NCBI GenBank assembly: GCA_000720375.1
Contig: JOAA01000007.1
Span: 1 to 64,000 of the forward strand
Source: Rhodococcus rhodnii
GTDB lineage: Bacteria > Actinomycetota > Actinomycetes > Mycobacteriales > Pseudonocardiaceae
Length of the DNA stretch: 64,000 nucleotides
Direction: 5' to 3'
Under the pieces are notes generated by a model. It had not been told where the DNA came from, did not search any database, and saw nothing but the letters and a program-made list of their open reading frames with translations. Of the stretch, positions 28,901 through 37,292 are shown in pieces; position 1 is the stretch's first letter; each line of letters opens with the position of its first letter. Position numbers and translations under genes: made by a program.

Positions 28901-29926
28901 TCATGGTTGCCTGCCCAGCGGATGTGGTTCGCCGGTGAGCGCGGCCAGGGCGGTGGCGACTTCCTCGAGCGTCGCGCGCACGTAGGTGGTCGTGGTGCCG
29001 GTGTCGCTGGTGTTCTCGGCATGCCGGGCGAAGGCGCGGGCAACGGCGTAGCCGAAGTTCCGCTCGACCCAGGTGAGGGTCGTGTGCCGTAGCCAATGCG
29101 TGGAAATTTGCTGGGTAGCTACCCAGGGGAGGTGTTTACCGATCCGGACCCACAGGTGGTCGTATCGCCGTGTGGTGATCGGCTTGCCATTGCGATAACG
29201 CAACAACTGCCCATCCCGCGGTGCTTCCCGGGCCTCGGCGTGGTCGACGAGGTGGGTCATCAGCGTCGGCGACACGGGTTGCCAGTGCACCGTCTCGCCC
29301 TTCTCGCGCAAGAAGACCAGGCATTGATCACGATCCAGATCTTGTGGGCGCAGGGCGAGCGCGCCTGCGCGTCGACAGGCCGTCTCGGTGTGCAAGCGCA
29401 GGATCAGCGTGTCCAGGGCTGGATCGTCACCGGTGGTTCCGGCGATCTGATTGATCTCGGCCAGCCGGGTATCGGCCACCGCACGTCGCGTGGAAGATAG
29501 CCGTCGCGGTTTGGCCACCTTCTTGGCCGGATTCGCGGCCTCGTCGATGAGCCCGTCGTCGACCGCATGGCGGTAGATGCAGCGCAAGGCCGCGATGAGG
29601 TGCTCTGCGGTGCTGCGCCCGCCACGTGCGTTGCGCCGCACGACCACGTTGGTCCTGATCGTCTCGACCAGCTGTTTGATCTGGGATGGCGTGGGTTCGT
29701 CGAGGCGTCGGTCGCCCCATTCTTTCTCGATGCGGTTCCAGTAGGAGCCGTAGGCACGACGGGTACCGGGGGTGACGGCGGCGGAGACGGTCGGGATGTA
29801 CTCGCGGAACGTCGGTATCGCGGGTCGCTCGACCGGTGTGGCGAGCAGGTCTTCGGGCGTGATGCCCATCCGATCCAACAGCAGCCGAGCAGCGTCCACC
29901 TCCGCAGATGACGGCTTGATGGTCAT
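28901..29926 (-). CDS. Tyrosine recombinase/integrase
   Basis: A 341-residue site-specific recombinase. The N-terminal SAM-like DNA-binding domain spans about residues 35-145. The catalytic residues are all present: Arg185 in ETACRRAGALAL, Lys209 in FLREKGETV, His277 and Arg280 in STHWLRHTTL, His302 in FARHAENT and the nucleophile Tyr315 in TTTTYVRAT. It overlaps the upstream AbrB-like gene by four bases. It probably moves the element that carries the cargo to its right. The excisionase-like gene at 36217 could be its partner. No att site was identified. Confidence 0.92.
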   Translation of the reverse strand: MTIKPSSAEVDAARLLLDRMGITPEDLLATPVERPAIPTFREYIPTVSAAVTPGTRRAYGSYWNRIEKEWGDRRLDEPTPSQIKQLVETIRTNVVVRRNARGGRSTAEHLIAALRCIYRHAVDDGLIDEAANPAKKVAKPRRLSSTRRAVADTRLAEINQIAGTTGDDPALDTLILRLHTETACRRAGALALRPQDLDRDQCLVFLREKGETVHWQPVSPTLMTHLVDHAEAREAPRDGQLLRYRNGKPITTRRYDHLWVRIGKHLPWVATQQISTHWLRHTTLTWVERNFGYAVARAFARHAENTSDTGTTTTYVRATLEEVATALAALTGEPHPLGRQP

Positions 29927-30366
29927 GGCCGATCACCCGCCAGCAGAAGGTCGAGCGACGCGGGCGGATACACGGTGAGGGTTTGCCGGTCGGCATCAGC
30001 GACCAGAAGGATGCGGTCGCCTGCGCTCAGGCCGTACCAGTGCCGGACTTGTGCTGGCAGGTGCAGACGGCCGTGCTTGGTAATCATGGTCACGGAGCAC
30101 TCGTTGGGATGAAAGATCACGCAGTCGTCGGACTCGCGGATGCCCAAGCCGGTGCCGTGTGTCCAGCCCAACGCGGTCGTCAAGGCGTGATCGACGAACC
30201 GTCCGCGGTCGTCGATCGTGGCCACCCCGTAGAGGGCAGTGCTCGATCGGGTAAGCGGGGCCACCGGCAACGGCATCGGCAGGCGTGCCGCCGGTGAACC
30301 AGTGGCTGCCGTGCGGATGGTCGGGAAGACCACTGGCTGGATAGTGGAACCGGTCACGACGACCAC
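29923..30366 (-). CDS. AbrB/MazE-like swapped-hairpin DNA-binding protein
   Basis: A 147-residue protein. The C-terminal 45 residues (ITKHGRLHLPAQVRHWYGLS, then AGDRILLVADADRQTLTVYP) form the AbrB/SpoVT swapped-hairpin pattern used for DNA binding. The N-terminal half is less conserved and Pro-rich. It overlaps the recombinase start by ATGA, so it is likely a regulator of integrase expression or an accessory factor. No toxin gene of MazF type adjoins it. Confidence 0.78.
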   Translation of the reverse strand: MVVVTGSTIQPVVFPTIRTAATGSPAARLPMPLPVAPLTRSSTALYGVATIDDRGRFVDHALTTALGWTHGTGLGIRESDDCVIFHPNECSVTMITKHGRLHLPAQVRHWYGLSAGDRILLVADADRQTLTVYPPASLDLLLAGDRP

Positions 30367-30450
30367 CGCCTGAGACGGTGGGGGATCGGTTCAGAGGGTT
30401 GGAGTGCACTCAAGCACTCGTACGTGAGATGTGGCAGGAGTTCCACACGT

Positions 30451-30486
30451 GAGTGTCCGAGGAGCGAGTTGCGCATTATCCACCCG
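30451..30486 (+). repeat. Dispersed intergenic repeat, copy A
   Basis: Block AGTGTCCGAGGAG followed after a short spacer by TTGCGCATTATCCACCCG. It is closely matched at 32326-32361 and more loosely at 38018-38056. It lies about 110 bases before the methyltransferase gene, in the gap after the integrase module. No internal dyad symmetry is evident. Confidence 0.6.
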
Positions 30487-30596
30487 ACTCGTCCTCGGTG
30501 ATCGTCGCTGAGGGCAGGGCGACAGCGCTGCACGTGCGATTCGACACGCGTGTCGCGAGTTGGGTCTGGTCAACTTCTATGCCGTAGCGTGTTGAC

Positions 30597-31262
30597 ATGC
30601 GGATCTCCAGCGACGATGGGGAAGCTGTTTCGCCACTGGCCCAGTCGAAGCCTGCTGGGATCGCCGGTTACGGCGAGGACGCCGAGATGTTAGCTCGGCA
30701 GTATGAGGGTGTGCCTTTCGATGTGGTGCACCATGCCGTGCTGCGGTGGTTGCCGGTCGTTTCTAGCACGGTCATTGACATTGGTGCTGGCACAGGGCGG
30801 GACGCGGCGGCGCTCGCTGCCCGTGGATACCGAGTGGTTGCCGTCGAGCCGACCGCAGAACTGCGGGAGATTGGGCAGCGCCTGCACTCCGATGCGAACA
30901 TCGAATGGCTCGACGACGCACTGCCCGACCTGAGCAGGGTGCGCGGGACCTTCGACCTCATCCTGCTAAGTGCGGTATGGATGCACCTGGACGCCTCTGA
31001 GCGGGCCGCTGGTATGGCACGGATAAGCCGATTGTTGGCATCCGAGACGCAGGTGATCATGTCGCTGCGGCATGGTCCAGTCCCGCCGGGGCGGCGGATG
31101 TTTGCCGTGTCTGCGGCCGAAACGGTCGCCCTCGCTGGTCAGTGGGGACTGCGGGCGGTGCACTGCGACGAGACCACAGATCTCCAAGGCCGCGCAGGGG
31201 TGCGGTGGAGCACGCTAGTGCTGCACAGAGAAGCTGGAGCGCAGACCGGAGCGGCGTTGTGA
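30597..31262 (+). CDS. Class I SAM-dependent methyltransferase in an HNH nuclease pair
   Basis: A 221-residue Rossmann methyltransferase. Motif I is STVIDIGAGTGRDAAALAAR at about residues 59-78, with the acidic end of strand 2 in VVAVEPTAEL and motif IV-like FDLILLSAVWMHLD. It lacks the NPPY/DPPY motif of amino-methylating DNA methyltransferases and looks like small-molecule or tRNA-type enzymes. The stop overlaps the GTG of the HNH nuclease gene (GTGA), so the two are coupled. No strong ribosome site precedes ATG 30597, so the message may be leaderless. Confidence 0.85.
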   Translation: MRISSDDGEAVSPLAQSKPAGIAGYGEDAEMLARQYEGVPFDVVHHAVLRWLPVVSSTVIDIGAGTGRDAAALAARGYRVVAVEPTAELREIGQRLHSDANIEWLDDALPDLSRVRGTFDLILLSAVWMHLDASERAAGMARISRLLASETQVIMSLRHGPVPPGRRMFAVSAAETVALAGQWGLRAVHCDETTDLQGRAGVRWSTLVLHREAGAQTGAAL

Positions 31263-32290
31263 CGCTCGATTTCTACCGAGCTGAGCCGGATGCTTGGACA
31301 TCCTGGCGCATGGCCGTGCTGATGGGAGCCAACACCCGCACTTACAAGTTCGCCCTAGGTGCCGCGCTGCTGGACTTGGCCGGTCAGGGCCGCGATGAGG
31401 TGCGGCTGAGCGAGTTGGCCGTACCGTATGCCGTGAGCCTCGTGGCGCACTTGGCCGATGCACCCCAGGCGCCAGCAGACAGCGCTGTCAGCGACACGGA
31501 CTTCCTCACGGTGGCCAAAGGTGAGTCCGAAGAGTCTATGGCGCTTGGCCAGCCCACTGAACGGCTGTTAGAGGCCGCGCAGCGGTCCATACCGATCATG
31601 GTGATGCAGAAATTTCATAATCTCAGGGGCAGTACCGAGCTGCCGCACCGTTTTTACGAGTTGGTGCGGGACAGGCGTGGCACGATCGTGCGGCTAACAC
31701 CCGCGCTGCGCCAAGTCGTCTTCTCGGAACACGCTCCCAGCTTGCGGACCGAACTGGCTGCGCGTTGGAACATCGTGGAAAGTTCGTTCGCCGTTGGTGT
31801 TGGCCGTACGCTGATGACAGAAGGAGTGGCCGTCGACCTGGACAGGCTGGTCCTGACCGACAAGCGTCGGCGGCGTTCAGTCGCTGGTGTCACCGACGCG
31901 GTGATCGGGTTCCAGCACGGCCGATGCCTGATCTGTGGCCAGACGATCGCCGCGGACGCCAAGGTCGCCGCCGATCATGTCTTTCCCTACGCGCTGATGC
32001 GACGCTTCAGCGGAGTCGGTGTCTGGGCCGGTCCGGACCTGGATCAACTGTGGAATCTGGCGCCAGCTCACGCAACCTGTAACAGTGACAAAAGCGACCG
32101 ACCGCCTACTCCGCCCGAACTCGACCTGCTTGCCCAGCGAAATGAAGCGATCATGCAGTCACCTCATCCGCTTCGGAAAACCCTGCAGCTCAGCCTTCGC
32201 CAGGCAGGTTACGACAGCCCTAGCGGGCAGTGGCCGGACTTCCTGCGACAGGTCCAGGCCGCCTATCCGCCGATCAAGGCGAAAGACTAG
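31259..32290 (+). CDS. HNH endonuclease-domain protein
   Basis: A 343-residue protein with no recognisable domain in its first 200 residues. The C-terminal HNH (beta-beta-alpha metal) fold shows the zinc pair in RCLICGQTI, the catalytic block VAADHVFPYALMRRF (Asp-His), then the Asn/His part LWNLAPAHATCNSDKSDRPP. It should cut DNA. GTG 31259 overlaps the methyltransferase stop. The pair sits between two copies of a dispersed repeat within a mobile region, so a defence role is likely but unproven. Confidence 0.85.
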   Translation: MTLDFYRAEPDAWTSWRMAVLMGANTRTYKFALGAALLDLAGQGRDEVRLSELAVPYAVSLVAHLADAPQAPADSAVSDTDFLTVAKGESEESMALGQPTERLLEAAQRSIPIMVMQKFHNLRGSTELPHRFYELVRDRRGTIVRLTPALRQVVFSEHAPSLRTELAARWNIVESSFAVGVGRTLMTEGVAVDLDRLVLTDKRRRRSVAGVTDAVIGFQHGRCLICGQTIAADAKVAADHVFPYALMRRFSGVGVWAGPDLDQLWNLAPAHATCNSDKSDRPPTPPELDLLAQRNEAIMQSPHPLRKTLQLSLRQAGYDSPSGQWPDFLRQVQAAYPPIKAKD

Positions 32291-32636
32291 TGTCTGAACC
32301 TCCACAACGTGACGGAAACGATTTTCAGTGTCCGAGGACGATCTTGCACATTATTCACCCGTCTACAATTTTAGTGGAGCCCCTGCAAGAAGTCCATATT
32401 CATGACCCGTCGCCCAGTGGAACACTGGACCGCTAAGGCCATAGCGAGAACAGATGTGAGGAAAATTGCCTGGATACTCGGGCGACCCGTCCGGGTGCAT
32501 ATACCGTGTGGCACGGTGCTTGGTCGGGGCCCTTGCGCTCAGGGCGTTCACAGCCGCTAAAATGATCGATGCACCAGAATAGGGAGGTCGACGTGGTCAC
32601 TCTACCAGCCAGCATTGCCTCGGCCTGCGGTGACTG
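32291..32636. other. Long intergenic region upstream of the CBS-HEPN operon
   Basis: About 345 bases without a convincing gene, visibly richer in A and T than the flanks. It carries repeat copy B at 32326-32361. A short frame ending just before ATG 32637 (from about 32571) could be a leader peptide, but there is no support for it. Confidence 0.4.
32326..32361 (+). repeat. Dispersed intergenic repeat, copy B
   Basis: CAGTGTCCGAGGACGATC then TTGCACATTATTCACCCG. It matches copy A at about 28 of 36 positions without gaps. Just upstream both copies share a TCCACA...ACGTGA block, with a longer spacer in this copy. It separates the methyltransferase/HNH cassette from the CBS-HEPN cassette. Confidence 0.6.
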
Positions 32637-33458
32637 ATGACGAAAGTGGCGAGCCCGCAGGTCACGGCCAACGGATCCAGTGAGAATCCGGCACTGGAGT
32701 TTGTTCGCATTGGCCAGCTTGTGCCCCTGGACCAGGATGTTCTTACGGTGACGATCGGCACTCGGGCTGGTGATGCGTTGGATCTCATGCAGGAGAACGC
32801 GTTCGACCAGATCCCGGTGGTGACGGCAGGAGACCGCGTCATAGGTGCTTTTACTTACCGGTCGTTTGCTCGCGAGTTGCGGCATGTGCGTGTACAAGAT
32901 GATCCTCGCAGTGTCCCCGTGGACGATCTAATCGAGGATTTGGCGTTTGTCCGCCCATCCGACGAAGTGGGCAAGGTTCTAAGTACAATCGAGGCCGACA
33001 ACGCTGTTTTCGTGGGTGATGAAGACCGTCTGCTTGCACTGGTAACAACAGCTGACGTCACCCGCTTCCTTTGGCGGCGGACCCAGCCTTTCGTGCTGTT
33101 GCGTGACATCGAGCTGGCCATCCGCGACTTAATGCGGTCGGCCTGTTCCGTTGAGCAACTTGCAGCCTGTATGGTTGACGTTTTTGCAGGCGAACCGAAT
33201 CTGGAGCCGAAACGTCTGGAGGATCTAACGCTAGGCGACTTGTTGTCCGTGCTCTTACATGGCGACAGCTTCGGGAAATACTTCAGATTGCGGTTCGGTC
33301 CCAACCGCAACCTCGTGCGGACTCGCCTGGAACCGATTCGCGATATACGGAACAAGGTGTTCCACTTTCGTGATGACGCCACCGAGGAAGACTTGCATGA
33401 GCTGATCCGCGCCGCGACGTGGCTGCGGCGCAAAGTGTTGATCAGAGAGGAGGTGTGA
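32637..33458 (+). CDS. CBS-domain protein with C-terminal HEPN domain
   Basis: A 273-residue protein. Residues about 30-145 hold a tandem CBS pair: LTVTIGTRAGDALDLMQENA, FDQIPVVTAGDRVIGAFTYR, then a second with DNAVFVGDEDRLLALVTTAD. CBS pairs bind adenine nucleotides. The C-terminal 110 residues are helical and carry the HEPN RNase motif R-x4-H at 238-243 (IRNKVFHFRD). A nucleotide-sensing switch on a toxic RNase would fit abortive infection. Its stop overlaps the next start (TGATG), so the helicase-like protein is a coupled partner. Codon use is more AT-rich than in core genes. Confidence 0.8.
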   Translation: MTKVASPQVTANGSSENPALEFVRIGQLVPLDQDVLTVTIGTRAGDALDLMQENAFDQIPVVTAGDRVIGAFTYRSFARELRHVRVQDDPRSVPVDDLIEDLAFVRPSDEVGKVLSTIEADNAVFVGDEDRLLALVTTADVTRFLWRRTQPFVLLRDIELAIRDLMRSACSVEQLAACMVDVFAGEPNLEPKRLEDLTLGDLLSVLLHGDSFGKYFRLRFGPNRNLVRTRLEPIRDIRNKVFHFRDDATEEDLHELIRAATWLRRKVLIREEV

Positions 33459-34669
33459 TGAGGGAGCTTCCTGGATTCCAGCAGCGGGTATTGGACCGAC
33501 TCCGGGACCCTGCCCGCCCGCGCTTTGGGGTCGTCAAGTCAGTTACGGGGTCCGGGATCCGCAGGGCAATTGAGGAATATATCCGCGAAGTGACAACGGA
33601 CGCCTTGGTTCTTGTTCTTGCTCCGAGGCGAGAAATTATCGAACAGTGGGCTTACCGGCTGCGCGAGAGCGTTGACGTCCCGGTCATCGTGCTCGATTCC
33701 TCAAGTACAGCGCTACAACTGTTGGAACAGTCACTGGTACCACATGGGTATGTGGTGCTCGCGACTTATGCTCGCGCTTCACATGGACCGAGTCGGCTTG
33801 CGCTGTCAGAACTGAACTACGGGCTGATCATCCATGACACACCCTTTCGTGCATTTTCTGATAAGGTTGAACAGCTTAACTATCGCGCAGAGCATGTGAT
33901 CGCCCTGACCAATCAAGAGACGACCCGAACTGAAATCGAATGGCCGCTGCTTGCAGACATTACGTCAGACGACGTGACACACGACAGCGGACTGGCCACT
34001 GTTGTAGACGTCCCCTTCGTCCTGAGTAATGAGGAGCGCGCGCTACGTGCCGAAATTGTCGAATTACTAACAGAATATGGAGTTTCTGCTGGGGTGCCGC
34101 TGAGGTTGGCCAGTGATAGCAAGCCTCACTTGCACACGTTGTTGCTCGATTTGACATCGAGCGGTGATTATCCCGAAAAAAAGTCCGGCTCTGATCTGGG
34201 CTACACTAAGGTCGACGCCGCACTTGCCGAGCGCGCTTGGGGTCTCGTCGACCGTATCGAGAATGCTCCTGCCGACTCACGTGTACGCGTTTTAGAGCAG
34301 GTTGTTGAAAAGGAGACTTCCAGCGGTGCTCGCTGTATCGTCGTCGCTCCGACGGCTACGGATGCCTACTATATAGCCGGTTATCTTGATGGCTCGGGTA
34401 ACCGGCACTGTGCGGTTCTCACCACAGAGATTCCGATGACGGAACTTGCACCGGAGTTGGACGGTCTAATGCCCAGCCAGCCCATCATAGTGACCACTCC
34501 AATATTCGCTCACATAGAACGGTGGGCCGCTGGCTCTACCGTTGTCCTGTGGCCATCCCCGCGAAGTCGTCGTTCATTTGGGGAGCTGCCCGGCACGTCA
34601 GATACTTACTCGGAGATCCGAGTCCTAAGGCTTACTGAAGTTGAGGGGAAACAGGAAAGAGCCCGCTGA
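33458..34669 (+). CDS. SF2 helicase-like protein with degenerate ATPase motifs
   Basis: A 403-residue protein whose N-terminus imitates a superfamily 2 helicase: LPGFQQRVLDRL (Q motif-like), then GVVKSVTGSGIRRAI at the Walker A position and LVLVLAPRREIIEQWAYRL (motif Ia). Residues 30-35 read TGSGIR in place of TGSGKT. Residues 126-129 read HDTP in place of DExH. The C-terminal part has weak motif V/VI-like sequence (CAVLTTEIPM, SQPIIVTTPIF). It therefore probably binds nucleic acid or ligand without hydrolysing ATP. Translational coupling to a HEPN protein suggests it is the sensor of a two-part system. Confidence 0.7.
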   Translation: MRELPGFQQRVLDRLRDPARPRFGVVKSVTGSGIRRAIEEYIREVTTDALVLVLAPRREIIEQWAYRLRESVDVPVIVLDSSSTALQLLEQSLVPHGYVVLATYARASHGPSRLALSELNYGLIIHDTPFRAFSDKVEQLNYRAEHVIALTNQETTRTEIEWPLLADITSDDVTHDSGLATVVDVPFVLSNEERALRAEIVELLTEYGVSAGVPLRLASDSKPHLHTLLLDLTSSGDYPEKKSGSDLGYTKVDAALAERAWGLVDRIENAPADSRVRVLEQVVEKETSSGARCIVVAPTATDAYYIAGYLDGSGNRHCAVLTTEIPMTELAPELDGLMPSQPIIVTTPIFAHIERWAAGSTVVLWPSPRSRRSFGELPGTSDTYSEIRVLRLTEVEGKQERAR

Positions 34670-34754
34670 CGCTCAGCGTCTGATATCGCACTTTATCCTC
34701 GTATTGTCGCCATTTAGTTCAAGGGCCTCCAACGTGCAGGGTATTGGCAGGGAG

Positions 34755-35024
34755 ATGGCCGGCAGGGAGCACGATCCGGGCGATATTGAGCTGAACGCGG
34801 AGTTCGCGGTTGAACCCGACGGCGGTCACCTGAGCTTGGTGTTGGAGAGTGGCGGAGGCGGGACCAGTCGTGGACCATCGCGTAATCATCAGTACGTCCC
34901 CGTGTTGACGCTGCTGTTGCGGCGGCTTCGGGACCAGCGGGCGTTGTTGGTGACGGCACTGCTGGCGTCTGCGCTGCGCTTGCCGAAAACGTCATCCGTG
35001 CTGATCAGATGCTGTAAACGGTGA
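34755..35024 (+). pseudogene. N-terminal fragment of a restriction-type gene, cut near an IS
   Basis: From ATG 34755 the codons give ELNAEFAVEPDGGHLSLVLE, SGGGGTSRG, RNHQYVPVLTLLLRRLRDQR and ALLVTALLASALRL. The SGGG...RNxxY...LLxRL pattern recalls the head domain of ScoMcrA-like modification-dependent endonucleases, judged by eye only. The frame ends within 40 codons of that point, directly before the transposase at 35076. The rest of the gene, including any HNH nuclease domain, is missing. It follows the CBS-HEPN/helicase-like pair by 85 bases. Confidence 0.45.
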
Positions 35025-35075
35025 ATCAGCACCGTCCACTTACCGTTCCGCGGTCCTACGGCAGGATGACCGGCC

Positions 35076-36130
35076 GTGCTGCTGCGACTGGCCTACCTCG
35101 GCCTGACCAACACCTTCGCCATGCTCCGCCTGATCCCGATGAGCAACCAGGACAAAGACATCGAGATCCTCGCCGTGCGCCACCAGATCGGAGTACTGCA
35201 ACGGCAACTCGGCGATACCAGGGTGCGGTTCAGCCCGGCTGACAGGGCGTTACTCGCCGCACTCCTGCACCGGCTACCACGCCAGATCTTGCGCAGGCTC
35301 CGTCTGCTGGTGCGCCCGAATACAATCCTGCGCCGGCACCGCGATCTACTCCGCCGACGCCACGCCACGATATCGCGACCGAAACGCCCGGTCCGGCCGC
35401 GCACCATCCGGTCTATTCGAGTATTGGTTCTGCGCCTGGCCAAGGAGAACCCGAGTTGGGGCTATCGCCGGATCCACGGCGAACTGTTCGTTCTGGGCCT
35501 GCACGTCGCCGCCTCGACCGTATGGCAGATCCTCACCGACGCCGGCATCAACCCCGCACCCGAACGCGCATCCAGCACCTGGACACAGTTCCTCCGCTCC
35601 CAAGCAGAGGTCCTGCTGGCCTGCGACTTTCTCGAAACCGTCACCCTCACCGGCACCCGCATGTATGTGCTGGCAGTGATCGAGCACGCGCAACGCAGGA
35701 TCCGCATCCTCGGCGCCACACCTCATCCGACCGCGGAGTGGGTGACGCAAGCCGCCCGCAACCTCGTCATGGATCTCCAGGACGCCGGCCACCGAGCACG
35801 GTTCCTGATCCGCGACAGAGACGGCAAATTCCCTCACCCGTTCGACGCCATCCTCGCCGACGCCGGCATCCGGGTCGTCCCCAGCGGCATCCAGATACCC
35901 AGAAATGAACTCGATCATCGAGCGCTGGGTACAGACCTGCCGCCACGAACTGCTCGACCGCACCCTGATCTGGAACCACCGACACCTACTCCACGCACTC
36001 CGTGAATACGAGCAGTTCTACAACAACCACCGACCCCACCAAGGCATCGCCAACGCCCGGCCGCTACGACCACTGCCACCGCCGATCACCGGTCAGGATC
36101 AGATCGCCCTTCTCAACATCCGTCGATGTC
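35076..36130 (+). pseudogene. Integrase-core transposase, frameshifted and 3'-truncated
   Basis: A relative of the copy at 17342. Frame 1 holds DKDIEILAVRHQIGVLQRQL, WGYRRIHGELFVL, the first Asp (LLACDFLETVTL) and the second (IRDRDGKFPHPF). Near 35905 the frame changes to MNSIIERWVQTCRHELLDRT, with the Glu, and continues to QDQIALLNIRR at about 36125. There the family similarity ends without the usual LGGxxxEYxxAA tail. The copy is inactive. Confidence 0.85.
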
Positions 36131-36216
36131 CACAGATCAGACCGAACCAACTGTCCATAAGCGATCAAGATGTGGCCTCCGCCGGAGCTAGCGGAGGACG
36201 CACTGTGTTGGACGTC

Positions 36217-36483
36217 CTAGTGGCCGAGTCGCTTGAGCTGGCGTTCGACCCGCCGTTCGGCGGCCATCTTGGCGACGTCCACCATGCTGCCGGTCTCGAT
36301 GGCGTCGGCGATCATTTGATCGATGACCTTGGCTGGCACCACGTAGCGACTGCGGATGCGTACTGCGGGAAAGGCTTCGTCGCGGATGGCGCGGTAAAGG
36401 GGCGCGGAGTCGCACCACAACACTTGGGCTTCCCTGACTGTGTAGAAGGTTGGCGCCTTCGTGAGTTTCTCCGTATCGACCAT
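36217..36483 (-). CDS. Excisionase-like small helix-turn-helix protein
   Basis: An 88-residue protein with a winged-helix (MerR/Xis, HTH_17-type) core: FYTVREAQVLWCDSAPLYRA, then IRDEAFPAVRIRSRYVVPAK, where the Arg-rich wing precedes a short helix. The tail MAAERRVERQLKRLGH is basic. ATG 36483 has TAGGTGAG upstream; an in-frame GTG lies at 36492. Proteins of this size beside tyrosine recombinases usually act as excision directionality factors. The nearest candidate partner is the recombinase at 28901. Confidence 0.75.
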   Translation of the reverse strand: MVDTEKLTKAPTFYTVREAQVLWCDSAPLYRAIRDEAFPAVRIRSRYVVPAKVIDQMIADAIETGSMVDVAKMAAERRVERQLKRLGH

Positions 36484-36590
36484 GTGTCTCACCTACTTGG
36501 TGTGTTACTGATCTGAGGGCCGCTGTTCGACCGCAGCATACTTTTCATACAGGGCGCCAATATCAGCCTGTCGTCGAGCCAGGATCTGCC

Positions 36591-37148
36591 TCAGGAGTCG
36601 CGCATAGTCAAGTAGTGCAACAACGCGATGACGGTTCCCGCTCCCAGCAGCTGTCCACTCCGGACAAGGTCAGGTACTCGATCGAGCGCGACCCATTCAA
36701 GTCGGCCTGTCTCATCCGGATCGGACGGTTGGCCGACCTGTTCAGCGTCGCGCCACAGGTACACGTCCACCTGTGCATCAACGATCCCCGGTAGAGGTTG
36801 GAACGTGGTCAGGTGTTCGGGCGGTCCGACCGGTCTCCAGCCGCTCTCTTCCTCCGCCTCCCGCGCCGCGGTCGTTGCGGGGTCCTCGCTTGGCTCAACA
36901 AGGCCGCCGAGTAGTTCGTATCCCCATTGGTTGACGACGAACCTTTGCCGCCACAACATCAAGGCCTCGTTGTGTCGGTTCACGATCAACGCAACGGCGA
37001 CTCGATCGAGTCGCACCACGTGATGTTCGAAGCGCTCTCCACCACGGGGTGGCTGGACGTCGACGAGTGACACATTGACCCACCGGTTGTTGTACACAGT
37101 TCGCGCGCCGTAGGGCTTCCACATGAGGTCAACTCGATCGTTGGTCAC
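36591..37148 (-). CDS. Nudix hydrolase
   Basis: A 185-residue Nudix enzyme with a complete box, GGLVEPSEDPATTAAREAEE then ESGW, matching GX5EX7REUXEEXGU. HHVVRLDRVAVALIV before it and FQPLPGIVDAQVDVYL after it resemble the ADP-ribose pyrophosphatase branch. It should cleave a nucleoside diphosphate derivative using Mg2+. GTG 37148 is taken as the start; ATG 37124 is possible. It sits inside the island but could be ordinary housekeeping DNA. Confidence 0.9.
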   Translation of the reverse strand: MTNDRVDLMWKPYGARTVYNNRWVNVSLVDVQPPRGGERFEHHVVRLDRVAVALIVNRHNEALMLWRQRFVVNQWGYELLGGLVEPSEDPATTAAREAEEESGWRPVGPPEHLTTFQPLPGIVDAQVDVYLWRDAEQVGQPSDPDETGRLEWVALDRVPDLVRSGQLLGAGTVIALLHYLTMRDS

Positions 37149-37220
37149 TCAGCAAGGTAGCGGCGCCTGCGAACAGTCGCCGGAAACACAGACCCTGGCC
37201 GACCTGCGCGGGTGTTTAAC

Positions 37221-37280
37221 CGTGACTATTTTCGTGACAGACGTGGCGTTGACCTGTAACTTGTCACGCAATGCGTCACG
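37221..37280. promoter_or_regulatory. Paired GTCACG repeats in inverted array (candidate operator)
   Basis: Two CGTGAC hexamers start 12 bases apart (37221 and 37233). They face two GTCACG hexamers, also 12 apart (37263 and 37275). Read on one strand, the units are GTCACGaaaataGTCACG and GTCACGcaatgcGTCACG. The array ends ten bases before the start of the zinc-ribbon gene. A third unit of the same design lies inside that gene at 37596-37613. The regular 12-base phasing suggests a protein-binding site. Confidence 0.6.
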
Positions 37281-37292
37281 AATAAGGGTGTG

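Noticed and set aside
29923..30366. MazE antitoxin with a hidden MazF toxin
   Set aside because: The gene downstream is the recombinase and no toxin-sized frame with MazF motifs adjoins it.
30451..30486. Copy of the tRNA-Leu 3' end serving as the far att site
   Set aside because: Only about ten bases (GTGTCCGAGG) match, and the following T-arm bases do not. This is too short to claim a duplicated tRNA end.
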